Part shown: positions 11,650-23,685 of the stretch, in pieces | How the letters are laid out: every line of letters begins with the position of its first letter | Numbering within the stretch: the first letter of the stretch is position 1 | Assembly (NCBI GenBank): GCA_019914945.1 | Contig: CM034101.1 | Span: 569,188-633,187 of the forward strand | Source: Typha latifolia | Taxonomy: Eukaryota; Streptophyta; Magnoliopsida; Poales; Typhaceae | Direction: 5' to 3' | Length of the DNA stretch: 64,000 nt | Program-made: the position numbers and the translations under genes | The notes under the pieces: generated by a model | The model's input: only the letters and a program-made list of their open reading frames with translations | What the model was told of the DNA's origin: nothing | Database searches by the model: none

Positions 11650-12345
11650 GTATAGGCTGTATCGGTTGTATCGACTGCCCGTATTGGACCAAGCTATTTT
11701 TATAGACTATTTTTAATTACATAAAATTCTAAATATGATTTAAAATACAATTTTTTTAAATTTATAAAAAATAATATAAAAATAAGAAATAAAAATTAGT
11801 CACATATGAATTTTAAAAACTAAAAAAACTCTCTCAAAACTATAATGAATTTCGACTTAAATTAGAAAAATTTTGATATTCATAAATTATTACTGCATAA
11901 CAATATGAAGAGAGATCTCTCTTCACTTTTGTTCTATAGCATTAAAAAAAGAGAAGTTAAAAAGTAGGTGAGAAAGAAGGAAAAAAAATGAGAAAAAAAC
12001 TCATCCAGGTTCACCAAAGAGTGGACTAGCTAGAGGGGCTCACTGGAACGGTCGCCAAATAAATTCGGTGAAGTGTGAGAGTGAGAGGAGAGTGTGTGCG
12101 AGAAATAGAGAGTAAAAACTAAAAATTTGAAAGAAAGCAGTTGATGACATCAATTATTAATGTCTCTTAAGTTAGATACATTCTAGATCCAACCTAAATT
12201 TTAAAAAAAATTGATTTCAACTGATATTGTTGTTTTCAACCGATACGGCCTAGTTCCGGCCAATACGGTCGAAACCGGATCGAAACCGATCTGATCAGGA
12301 TCGGTCGATCCCGAGTCAGATCAGTCGATTTTGAGATCCATGGTA
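11650..12345. mobile_element. Non-autonomous dispersed repeat, copy 1
   Basis: This segment interrupts the tandem array. It begins with GGCTGTATCGGTTGTATCG and contains TTTTTAATTACATAAAATTC, the same phrase as the copy at about 13215-14025. It ends in a GC-rich part with repeated GATC and CGAAACCG motifs. It has no coding capacity. The order (ATC/GTATCG head, AT-rich body, purine-rich stretch, GGATCGG tail) is shared by both copies, so this is a repeat family, probably a degenerate non-autonomous transposon. The class is unknown, because I find no clear terminal inverted repeat or target-site duplication. Confidence 0.5.
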
Positions 12346-13214
12346 ATATTTCAATGCGGACATCCCCTGCATATAGGGTTACCATATCTATTAATTGACT
12401 AATTCAATAGACCATTTGAATTAAAAATCAACTCAACAAATTAAATGTGAAAATAAGTTGAGCCTAATTAGCTCAATTAGACCAAAATTGGACTCAAGCA
12501 ACTTTATTTTGGTCAAATTGAAGATGATGCCCACATCAAGTTCTGTTTATTTTCATCCTCTAGGGAGTTCATATTGTTTTCAATCTAAGTGATTCAGAAT
12601 GTGATTTGTTAAGGTGAGGAAATGTATTTAGTGAATCATTCTAGGTCAAATAGGGTCATGCTAATTTGTCGTCAGTTCTTTGGTTGATCATTTAATTGTT
12701 CTACGTTTCTGGTTTTCTGCTATGTTTTTAAGGTGGAATTAGGGTGGTGGTTGTTTTCTTGGAAATCATACATTTCAACATTGGTTGTTTTATGTAGAAA
12801 ATTGATCCTCTATTGTTTTTTGTAGTTACATATTTTTGCAGGTCTATTTTTAACAAATATGATTTCTATTTCATTCCTTTTCTTCTTTGATGCTTAATTT
12901 ACTTGAGAGGATTGATTTAGTTGATGGTAGTTAGCATTTTTTTTATTTGAGGTTCTATGATGACTTGATAGATTGATGGGGTGCAACTAGGTTGCAAGAT
13001 TACTAAACAATTGGACTTAGAGAAATTATAATTTAGGCAAGTTGATTCATTCTTCCAATGTATGTTGCCAAGTTTAACCATAGTTTGAATTTTTTGCTTT
13101 TGGTTTCTGTTTCAGTTGGTTTTGGCTATAGTTTTCAACAAGTTGTTGCTAGTATTAAGTTGTCTGGATGATATGATTGTATCTTTTGTCTACTTGCTTG
13201 TGCTAAAATGGCTT

Positions 13215-14025
13215 TTGATTAAGGTTCCCAGTACCAGGATTAGGATCAGCATTGGCTGTTCAGAAAAACGATACGTATCAGTCGTATCGATTGCTTGTTT
13301 TGGAACAGACTATTTTTTAATTACATAAAATTCTAATTATTATTTAAAAATACAGAATTTTTTTAAAAATTTAAAAAAATGAGAGAAAAATAAGAAAATA
13401 AAATTACTCACATATGAAGCCCAAAAACTTAAACAATATATTAACCTACTAAAAATTTAAAATTTTGATAAATATCAAGCTCTCCCTCTCCCCTTCCCCA
13501 TCTTAAAATTCAAAATTTACTCAAAAATTACTCAGATAGACAAAGATCTCATTCTCTTTACTTCTTTCCCCCCTCTCTCACTCCTTTCCCCCTCTCTTTC
13601 TTAGGCTCTCAGCAATTGGTGCTGCTGCTTCGCCGCAGCAGTAACAGTAGAGGTCGTTGGATCTACTCGGTACAGGAAGACAAAGAGAGAAGGAATAAGA
13701 TGAATTAAAAACTAAAAAATTAATAAAAAATCATCGTCATAGGTCGAAGTCGTTAGATCTTCGTCGGAGAATGTCACCGGAGGTTGAGGTCGTTGGAAAT
13801 CTACTCGGTTGCTGGTGGAAGAAGTGAGAAAAAGAGAAAAAGAGAAAAAGAGAAAAAGAAAAAGAGAGAGAAAGAGAGGCAGGTAAATGGGTGGGGTTCG
13901 GGTCAGATCCCACCCGTCCCGTCCGAAATGAATTAGGTATCAGCCGATATCTCGGCCGAAACTAGCCCCATGATCGGGATCGGCCGAAATTAGCCCCAGG
14001 ATCAGGATCGGCCAAAACTGGGAAT
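13215..14025. mobile_element. Non-autonomous dispersed repeat, copy 2
   Basis: Related to the copy at 11650-12345. It has a head with CAGTACCAGGATTAGGATCA and GTATCAGTCGTATCGATTG, then the shared AT-rich phrase at about 13315. A pyrimidine/purine-rich middle includes a (GAGAAAAA)n run near 13830, and the tail carries repeated GATCGGGATCGGCCGAAA. The head and tail share CCAGGAT(T/C)AGGATC as a direct repeat. No open reading frame of note. Confidence 0.5.
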
Positions 14026-14801
14026 TATGCTTTTGATGGAGCATGGAGTTATGTAGATATTTTATGATTATAAAAAATTGGTGTGGGTGCTTTTGATGCC
14101 TTCTTTAAATTGCTGGTGTTATGTTTTCATCCTTTTGATCTTCTCTAGCATATTTTGGTCACATTACATGAATAATTTGCAGCTGTAATTGCAAGCCCCG
14201 AGTTATCCGGAGAGTAAGCTAGAATAAGTTCCTTTCAAGGGAATGACCTTAAACGTATACCCTGATCCATCCTTATGTGCCTAAAGAATCTTAAAAGGTC
14301 CTATCCTTTTAATCAAAATACAGTGGATGATGTGAGTTATGGAGGTGTGATGTTTACTCATTAATACCTCGTCTATATGTTGTGATTTTCTAATAGGCTA
14401 ATTTTGTTGTTTCTCTTATGTTTGAATGCTATGATATTTTGTTGCATCTTAAGATGATTAGATCATTAGATGTTTCCAAGAAATCCCAATACTTTGTGAC
14501 AGCCCACATATTCAATATTTAAGGTTACTATTACCATAATGTAGATGGGAATTTTTTTAGTATGACAATATATGAAAGGTGTGATATTTTGTTGCTGATT
14601 TATCGCTCTTTTGAGGTTTACCTTGCTATTGCTTGTAGATTTAATGTGCAATATGCAGTTTGCACAATTGTATATGCATCTTCCTGGTTTTATGCAATGA
14701 AATGTTACATTGTTTTCATTTTCAGCTTCACAGAAGCTTTTATAACAGCCTGCAAATCTTTGTTTGTTGGTCTCTTGGTTCTTTGACAATCAGGGGGTTT
14801 C

Positions 14802-15927
14802 ATGTCTGATCTCGACATCCAGATTCCAACTGCCTTTGGTACGTTATAGGAATATTATTCTTAACTTTGCTGCAGTGGTGTTTCTCATGATCCCTCTATC
14901 TCTTAAGATGAATGAGGCATGACATTGCTGTGGTGAATCTAATTGTTATTCGTGTGCAGATCCTTTTGCTGAAGCAAATGCCGAGGATTCTGGTGCTGGT
15001 ACAAAAGAGTATGTGCATGTGCGCATACAGCAGCGGAACGGTAGAAAGAGTCTGACTACTGTGCAGGGATTAAAGAAAGAGTTCAGCTACAGTAAGATAT
15101 TGAAGGATCTCAAAAAGGAGTTTTGCTGTAATGGTACTGTTGTTCAGGATCCAGAGTTAGGCCAGGTACAATATGGTATTCTACATGCTTATGTGCTAAC
15201 AAGAGGTTGTCTAAATATACGTTGGCTTATTTGGAGTTTGCTTTTAAAATATGGTTTCCTTCTCTTGTGGATGTAGGTTATCCAACTTCAAGGTGATCAG
15301 CGTAAGAATGTCTCCACCTTCCTCGTGCAGGTATGGTATAGAGTACCTTTTTGCTATAGAAGATTCTGCCGTGAAGATTTGTGTTCATTCTTAACAAGAA
15401 CTTGGAACAGGATTCTCATGTCTTGGAGTGAATCAAGCATTAGATAAATTGTCCACTTGTTAGATTGGAAAGGTCTTAACTCTTAAGCCAGAAAATAGGG
15501 CGTATAAAAGGGCTTGAACAAGAGTGTTGAGTTTGATCATTACGTTTTGGACTACAATCAATTCCAAGCCAGATTCTGAACTTATTTGAATTTTATATTG
15601 GAAGAAAAGTTTTAAGCCAGAAAAGAGGACATACTTGTGGTAGTAACTTAAAACTAGAATTGAAGTTTGTGGTTTGAATTTTGACCCTAGGAAATAAAAA
15701 AAGAGAGAAATTTTGGCTTAAACATAGATAAATTCTGGTTTTGGTCCAGGACAATTGAGTGTTTCACTCTGAATAAAGTTGTCAAGATGAAACTTAAAAC
15801 GTGGAAAAATAAACAAATGGACTAACTGTATGTTTTGCCTGATGCGCTTAGTATAATAATTCACTTGTTGTTGGTGGTGCAGGCTGGCATTGTGAAGAAG
15901 GAACACATCAAAATTCACGGTTTCTGA
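14802..15927 (+). CDS. SUI1: Translation initiation factor eIF1 (SUI1 homologue)
   Basis: eIF1 binds the 40S ribosomal subunit near the P site and controls the accuracy of start-codon choice. Four coding exons, 14802-14838, 14960-15165, 15277-15330 and 15883-15927, join into 113 residues, the usual plant length. The protein starts MSDLDIQIPTAFDPFAEAN, has a short flexible N-terminal tail, and then the conserved SUI1 fold: YVHVRIQQRNGRKSLTTVQG, FCCNGTVVQDPELGQVIQLQ, GDQRKNVSTFLVQAGIVKKE and the C-terminal HIKIHGF. All introns have GT-AG borders. A non-coding first exon and a repeat-laden leader intron lie upstream. The call is secure. Confidence 0.97.
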
Positions 15928-18590
15928 GTTGCTGCGCATGAGTAGCAGAACTTAACAAGTGTAGTGGAACATCTAAATAATCGCCCTTTCCTGGTTTCCT
16001 CCATGCTTCTCAGTGTCCGTGAAACAAAACAAGAGCCCATCTTTAGATGGCTCATATCTGTGTCTCTTCTAGTACTAAGAACATAATCTACTTGGAGTCT
16101 TGTGTTTCTTTGGGTTTTGGAACCATTGCAGAAAAGACATGATTACCACTTCATATGCTTGCTCGTGACCGTGAAGTACAGTAGCTGTCTTGCTTAAGCC
16201 CACAAACACTTCACAAACTTTCTAGCTACAATAAGCAGGGCAGTCTTGCTTTAGCCCTCTCCGATAAAAGGCTTAAATGTATATCATGTGTTCTCCCAAA
16301 AACAAAATCAAGGTGGCTGTGGGGTTGGGGTTAAGGTTGGTCATAGACCATGCCTGTTCGGGCCAAAATCATCTGGTCGATATCTGAGCCTAGCTCGGCC
16401 TCGTGTTGATCACTAATGACCAATGCAATACAATAAACTCGGCTGGGTTACACTGGGATCAAATTGACATTCGAGGTCTCTCTCATTAGAGTCCTTTGAG
16501 ATGTCTATCATCGAGAATTGTTATAAACCGGCTTGATCCAATTCATAGCAGTTAAGATTCAGGTCTATACGAGATTTAAGATTCGTAGATGGAGGCACAG
16601 ATTTCTAGGTATTGGATGGAGGTGATAATGAATTGGAGGCGAGTAGTTGATGGAGGTGGCTCGGCAATAAATAATGGTGGTAGTGGTTTGCAGATGCGGA
16701 TGCGATAGATGATTGAATACTATGATTAGATTACAATTGTGATAAAAATCATACGAGAGGTAGAGATGATTAAGATAAAAAATATGAATGGGGAGAAGTG
16801 AGCCTGCCCTACGGGACTAAGGGGATCATCGAAAGAGAAAGATTAGAAACTAGACGAGACATTGCCAACTAAAAGAGAGACGAATAAGATAAAAATATGA
16901 ATGGGGAGAAGTAAGCCTGCCCTACAGGACTAAGGGGATCATCGAAAGAGAAAGATTAGAAACTAGACGAGACATTGCCAACTAAAGGAGGAGAAGAGAG
17001 ATGTAGAGGCCAGTGGCCTATTTGAGAGACGTCAAGACAAAAGTTAATTAATCTTTCATTCCAAGCATGCCTAAGATACAAGCCATAATGTCTTATTCAT
17101 AAAGATTAAATTAAAAAGTCAAAAAGTCATAAACAAATTTAACTAAAATAGTCTTCCTTATCTTCTCATATTAATCCTTCGTTTTGTTATAGATAGATTT
17201 CGAATCTGGAGAAGTTTTAAATATCAAAATTATAGATCTGAAGATTGGTGATTGGTTTGATATTATTCGGATATCTATAGAATATTTCGCGAATATTTTT
17301 TCTAAAACCGTGCTAACTAAATTAGATAAATAAATAAGATAATGAGATTTAATCTATTGAACCTAATGTCCACGTGATGTTATCCAATCTTAACCGATCA
17401 CATCAAGAACCAAGCTATAGTTGGAACTCTCGGACCTTGAATACGCCAATACCTCGCAGATGCAACTGCCATCGGCTATCACCATCCTTGTGGCCTTCGG
17501 TTTCCTAGCTAGCCAAAAATGGATAACTTTGTCTACTGACTTCAATTGACTCAGTCTTCTCTTTGTGTAAACGGGAATCCTTTTTATCCAATGGACTTCA
17601 AACTTTCACATTATGCTGAATCCCAAAAATATGGCTTTCTTTGCTCTATTATCCTAATTTACTTTCTTTTAACTGTCACTATAGATAGAGCAATCAGAAT
17701 GTCGACACTTGAGCTAAATGCCATGATTGACCGACTTTAACTTAGAATTCAGACGTATATCAATACAAAATATGCACCTATCAATCCTTAGCTTGAAGAA
17801 GAAAACTTGCTACATAATTGCTTCTCAAAAAATTCATAACCAAAAGGGTACTGAAAATCTGGTACCGGGTCAAAGAAAAGGAGAAAGAAACTGACCAGAT
17901 TGGCTGTATAGTTAACATTAGAGAATATAATGTGGTATTAGAGTATTTGCCTACGATTATGGGCTACTTTTTGATATCATATATCAAATAAGATGCATAC
18001 CATACCATTAAGTATCATTTATGATAACATTAATCTTACGGTCAAGTAGTATTTATGGATACTACAGTTTCTTTTTATTTACGACAAAAAAAAAAAAAAA
18101 ACTTAAAGATTATAGAAGACTTTAGGTTCACTATGGCCCTCATGGAATGGAAAGATTTGTCTGAACGCTTTGCTGAAAGCAAATAAGCTTATCAAATTCC
18201 ATGAAAGACCGACTTTAAATTTGAATTTTCTCCTGTGCCAATCCAAAATAGGCATCGATCAATCCTTATTTTGACTCCAAATTATTGATCAAAGTCTATT
18301 AAAATAAACTATTTGGTAGCTACAAGACGATTTCCATCCGAATCATCTTACCGAGCAAACGAGGCTAATTTGATTGCAGAAAGGTGACTACGCAATTAAA
18401 ATTACATTATCTCGTTTACGTGATGCACATGCTTTTGCAGCGGGTGCCAACTCGTGCGTCCCCCAAGAGGCTGACCAAGCCAACTGCATGCGGATGATTC
18501 AGCAGCCAGCGAAATTAAGGTTGCCAAATGCACTGAGTGCATCACCTTCCTGCAATCCGTCATCCAGACAATCTGCTCCCATCTGCTTTT
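15928..18590. other. Intergenic, with a tandem duplication; no recognised gene
   Basis: 3' flank of eIF1 and upstream flank of the DUF4220 gene. The stretch around 16320-16560, rich in GGCC and CTCGG words, looks like a decayed repeat. A 113-bp tandem duplication lies at 16771-16995. The rest is AT-rich. The open frames at 17546-17740 and 18374-18592 show no similarity. Confidence 0.5.
16771..16995. repeat. Tandem duplication, two copies of about 113 bp
   Basis: Copy 1 starts at 16771 (TAAGATAAAAAATATGAATG) and copy 2 at 16885 (same phrase, one A shorter). Both continue through CCTGCCCTAC, GGACTAAGGGGATCATCG and GACGAGACATTGCCAACTAA. Apart from two substitutions and one indel the copies are nearly identical, so the duplication is recent. 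Confidence 0.93.
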
Positions 18591-18596
18591 AGGAGT

Positions 18597-18632
18597 TCTA
18601 TAAATGGAGTAGCTCTTCCCTACTCCGTCATC

Positions 18633-18675
<43 letters not shown>

Positions 18676-18686
18676 ACTCCTCAAGG
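18597..18686 (+). promoter_or_regulatory. TATA box and CT-repeat leader of the DUF4220 gene
   Basis: CTATAAATGG at about 18598-18607 is a good TATA box. It is followed about 30 bp later by a pure CT run (about 18635-18673), and 14 bp after that by the ATG at 18687. A CT-rich leader just downstream of TATA fits a plant 5'UTR. GA/CT repeats are bound by BBR/BPC factors in plants; whether that happens here is unknown. Confidence 0.6.
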
Positions 18687-20846
18687 ATGTCTGTGACGGT
18701 CGATTTCGATAATGGGGGACCACCGGCACCGGACGCAGTTATAGTTATTCCACCAGCTGTGTGGCAGCCCCTCGCCGGTGCTTCTGCGATCGGCATCACC
18801 TTCCTCCTCGCCTTTGGTTTTCTCACTGCTGCCACCCGGTACCGTCTTTGGCACAACAACATCTTCTTAAGGAACTTTCTCGGCCTCGCAAGCAATCCTC
18901 TGTACCAGTGGCTGGGCAATTCAGCCCTAATTATTCTCCAAATTCCTTATACAAACGAGCTCTATTTGCTCTGGACCGTCCTCCTATTCACCGGATTCAG
19001 TAGCTTCTACTCTATCTCGGGCTACAGCCAATCTGGCGGCAACGGGGCTCAGATCATGAGGACGAATGAAAGAGTTCAGTTCTCTAACAATATGACTGTG
19101 TTGCTGTTGCTCCTCCTTTATACCGAAGTCGACACTATATATGGCTGGCTCTTTGCCATATGGGGCTTGTCCATGTTAAAGATCATCGGAAAGATGAGAA
19201 GCTTGAGTGTGGCGAATCGTGTGTATGGGGAGGAGAACACCAAGTTGGTGGCCCTATATATGTCCGACGAGCACAAGCAAAACCATGAAGATCTCCATCC
19301 GCATTCTATGAGAGGATATAAGTATCTTCTAATGGGGGAGAAGAGTGCCGATGTTACAGTAAAAGATTATTACCATACGGCACTTAACACGAAAAACGTT
19401 ATCACCGTCGATGAGGCCTGGCAGTGCGGAGGTCGGTTGCTGAGACCCAAAGGCGGCGATTCAGATGGGCGGCTCAAAGACTTGTGCTTGTCATTCTCCT
19501 TATTTAAGCTAATAAAGCGAAGGTTCCACGGTTACCCTACTGCAGAAGCTGACCTTCCAAAGACTCGTGCCTTCGTCCTGGAAGGACTTCTTGCAGACGA
19601 TGAAGAGAGACCCTTCAGAGTGGTCGATGCGGAGCTTAGGTTCCTCCGAGATTTCTTCTACACCAAGTATCCTGTAAGCTTTGGTTTCGGATTCCCAATT
19701 TTTGATGTTTTTCAGTTTCTACTCCTCGGACTGTCTTTCACTGGAACTCTCTTGACGATCCTCAACTACCAGACTCCTCATTTTGACAAGAATTATACCG
19801 TCAACGGAAGGAACATCGACGTCATAGTTACTATAGTGATTCTATCCTTTGTCATGCTCATGGAGGTATGGGATTTCATTAGCTATATGTTCTCTGACTG
19901 GGCAAAGATAGTCTTGTTATGCAAATATATGAAGCAATCTGCGTTGGCAGATAAGTTTTTCCTGGACAAGGTGTTACAGTTCATGTGTACTGTAAACCTC
20001 TGGAGTACTTCATATGATATGTTGGGCCAGTACAACCTTGTTAAAAATGTCGAAGCACGGCGCCTCTATTTCCTATATTGGCTACTTACATTCGGGTACA
20101 TGGGAAAGAGAATTCGACGTTGCAATGTTGTGACCAAGAGCAGATGTGTTAGAGTGACAAGCGAGGTGAAGAAGGCTATCTTCAATTCGCTGCTAACACG
20201 CTTGAAGCAGGGAGAACAAAAGCCTTCCAATGGATCAGAGACCCTAGAGCGATATGCACTGCATGCAGATATGGCGTGGGCATGCGGCGAAGGAGTTCCT
20301 AACCACACGCATATGCACACGATTATGATCTGGCACATCGCGACAAGCTTCTTAAAAATGGATTTTGATCGGCCGAGCAAAAAGAAGTTCGTCTCAACGA
20401 GCTTATCCGTCGCAGTCAGCTTATCAAATTACTGCGCTCACTTGGTGGTCTCCGCTCCAGAGTTATTGCCTATAGACAGTTACTCCAGTAGGTTCATGTT
20501 CGACGAGATCTTTTCTCAGACCAAAGTATATGTCCAGAATAATCCCAGAAGATGTGGAAAAGTAGAGACAAGGACGAGTGATACGATTGGAGAAGAGAGC
20601 CAACGTACTATAGTAGCTATGGGTGCGAGACTAAAGGATCAGTTGACTCAACTTATAGACGATGAGGAAGAACGTTGGAAGATGCTTGCACAATTCTGGG
20701 CCGAGTTGATCTTGTTCCTTGCTCCATCAAAGAACTCTAGAGCCCATGAAAGGAAACTAGCGGAAGGTGGAGAGTTCATCACCCATTTGTGGGCTCTCCT
20801 CTATCACGCAGGTATTATTACACAGTCACCCTCGACGGCACATTAG
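18687..20846 (+). CDS. DUF4220/DUF594 multi-spanning membrane protein of unknown function
   Basis: Single-exon gene of 719 residues. I chose the ATG at 18687 because it follows the TATA box and CT leader. An in-frame ATG at 18537 would add 50 residues encoded partly by the CT repeat and lies upstream of the TATA box. The N-terminal half matches DUF4220: membrane segments at about residues 30-48, 75-105 and 125-160, with RYRLWHNN and an ISGYSQSGGN loop. Two more segments lie near 328-360 and 378-412. The C-terminus ends in EGGEFITHLWALLYHAGI, the signature of DUF594, preceded by LSNYCAHLVVSAPELLP. The family is large in monocots, is often intronless and has no assigned biochemical role. The frame is complete and unbroken. 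No function can be given. Confidence 0.9.
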   Translation: MSVTVDFDNGGPPAPDAVIVIPPAVWQPLAGASAIGITFLLAFGFLTAATRYRLWHNNIFLRNFLGLASNPLYQWLGNSALIILQIPYTNELYLLWTVLLFTGFSSFYSISGYSQSGGNGAQIMRTNERVQFSNNMTVLLLLLLYTEVDTIYGWLFAIWGLSMLKIIGKMRSLSVANRVYGEENTKLVALYMSDEHKQNHEDLHPHSMRGYKYLLMGEKSADVTVKDYYHTALNTKNVITVDEAWQCGGRLLRPKGGDSDGRLKDLCLSFSLFKLIKRRFHGYPTAEADLPKTRAFVLEGLLADDEERPFRVVDAELRFLRDFFYTKYPVSFGFGFPIFDVFQFLLLGLSFTGTLLTILNYQTPHFDKNYTVNGRNIDVIVTIVILSFVMLMEVWDFISYMFSDWAKIVLLCKYMKQSALADKFFLDKVLQFMCTVNLWSTSYDMLGQYNLVKNVEARRLYFLYWLLTFGYMGKRIRRCNVVTKSRCVRVTSEVKKAIFNSLLTRLKQGEQKPSNGSETLERYALHADMAWACGEGVPNHTHMHTIMIWHIATSFLKMDFDRPSKKKFVSTSLSVAVSLSNYCAHLVVSAPELLPIDSYSSRFMFDEIFSQTKVYVQNNPRRCGKVETRTSDTIGEESQRTIVAMGARLKDQLTQLIDDEEERWKMLAQFWAELILFLAPSKNSRAHERKLAEGGEFITHLWALLYHAGIITQSPSTAH

Positions 20847-22261
20847 CGCCATGGTGGTACTACTATGTAGAAGCTACTACTATGTTTTTATTGAATATTT
20901 ACGTTAGGTAACATCTTAATTTGCCAAATAATGCTTGTCGTATATATATATATATATAAAAGGTATGTATGGTCTCCTTTTCTTTTCTTTTCTAGTAGAA
21001 GGTGTGAGGATGTAACCGTATAGTTATGTAATGTGTGAACATCAGTTATATATTCTCCCTCTCTTATATTAATCTTTCTCGCTCTCCTCTCTAGATATGT
21101 AATGGATAAGCAGTTGTATTTACCCTCCAAACGCGGCTAGTCAACAGCCAATCAATTCATACGTCGAGAAGTGGCCCGCACACATTACTGTACGTAGAAG
21201 AGGGTTTTCCTACTCTTTACAGCTCTACCTATTCTGTGTTAGGTAATAAAATATCTAATATAATATTTGACCCAATAAACAGAATCCAAATAGAAGTGTG
21301 AGTCCACCAATAGGATTCGACGTTATTTTTATTTTTATAATTATTAATTATGGCAATTAATATGGACTTGAGCCCAGGCCCAATCCAACGTTTATTGGGC
21401 TTGGGCTGGCATATAAGCAGCAGCTCAAACAAGCCTGCTTTAATGCTGGTCAAACTCGGCCTCAATTTAGGTTTGATCACTTGGGCCTTATTGCGTTAGA
21501 TTTCTCAATCAAATAATACGAGTGGAAGGTTTCAAAAAAAAAAGAAAAAAAGCTCTACCTTTTGTCCTTGCATGAGAGGAATCTATTTGCTAGAAAAATA
21601 ATGCCAAAAGATACAAAGATATTTCTCCGTGGGAGGAGATTGTAGCCAAAAGTCGCACAGTTCCAAAATGGGATTTTGGTACCTTTCTCGTGGGACTCAG
21701 CGGTGAGATTTTATACCGTGATTGTCGATGCTTTGTGCCTCCGTGACATCCGAACAAGACGAGACACTCAGAACGAAACAGATCCACTAAAACGCAATAG
21801 AGAAAGATAGCACCGCCATCCATTACCTCCATCAAACGGCAAAAGGAAATAGTCCCCCTCCCCTCCCTCCTTCATGCATGCCATCTGTGAAGTCTACGTC
21901 ATATATCTCTACTCTCCTCAATCTAAATATCTCACTCAAAAAAATATCCGCCATAACATTCGCGAATATTGGAATCTTGCATTTTATGTAGATATATCAA
22001 GCTGTTGATAGTGTATATTAATTGCCACCATGACCACTTACCAGTGGTGATAAGAGGGGGGAGAAAGAAGACCAACAAAATTCCAAAGAAGTCCGTTCAA
22101 CTTCCCCAGACCTCTCACTCCCTATCCAGTCCACACGTGCCAGCCCTTCTCTTTCTAGATATTTCCACCTCATCTCCTTCTTATACCCCCTTCACCGCCA
22201 CTTCCTTTCTCACTCCCATCCTCTATTCCATCCTAAAACCCCTCGATAGCCTAGAAAATAA
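20847..22261. other. Intergenic; THI4 promoter at the right end
   Basis: A (TA)9 run lies at about 20940. Around 21290-21480 is a stretch with GGCCCAGGCCCAA-like words typical of decayed plant repeats. The last 150 bp before 22262 are pyrimidine-rich and are the likely 5'UTR of thiamine thiazole synthase. No other gene is seen. Confidence 0.5.
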
Positions 22262-23418
<1,157 letters not shown>

Positions 23419-23685
23419 GTTGGACCAGGGTGGTATTTGCGGTTTTGCTGCTAATAAGAAGAGTGATGTGGGAGTGGGAGGAGATAGTGGTGGTCTTGAG
23501 GTTGAATAGCTCTGTTTTATCCTCTGATGTTAGCAGTGTCTGCTTGGAAGAACAACAAAAATTGTGTCCTTTTCTGGCTCTATAAATAAATTTACTTGGG
23601 TTGTGGTATCTGCTTGTGCTTGTGCTTGTGCTGTGTGCTTGTACTGGATTCTTTTATATTTTAGCTATTCCTTGTCTTCCTCTAC

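Larger units (their letters stand above)
10047..14793 (+). other. 4.7-kb 5'UTR intron of eIF1 filled with repeats
   Basis: If the leader exon is right, this whole interval is one intron between the leader exon and the 8-bp non-coding part before the ATG. It starts with ordinary T-rich intron DNA. It then holds a degenerate tandem array (about 11030-11510), a first dispersed repeat copy (about 11650-12345), a further piece of the array (about 12345-12410), T-rich DNA, and a second dispersed copy (about 13215-14025). No coding sequence is recognised. Confidence 0.5.

Noticed and set aside
18537..18686. Upstream in-frame start for the DUF4220 gene
   Set aside because: The extra 50 codons precede the TATA box and run through a CT microsatellite, which gives a Ser-Leu repeat. 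The ATG at 18687 fits the family start.
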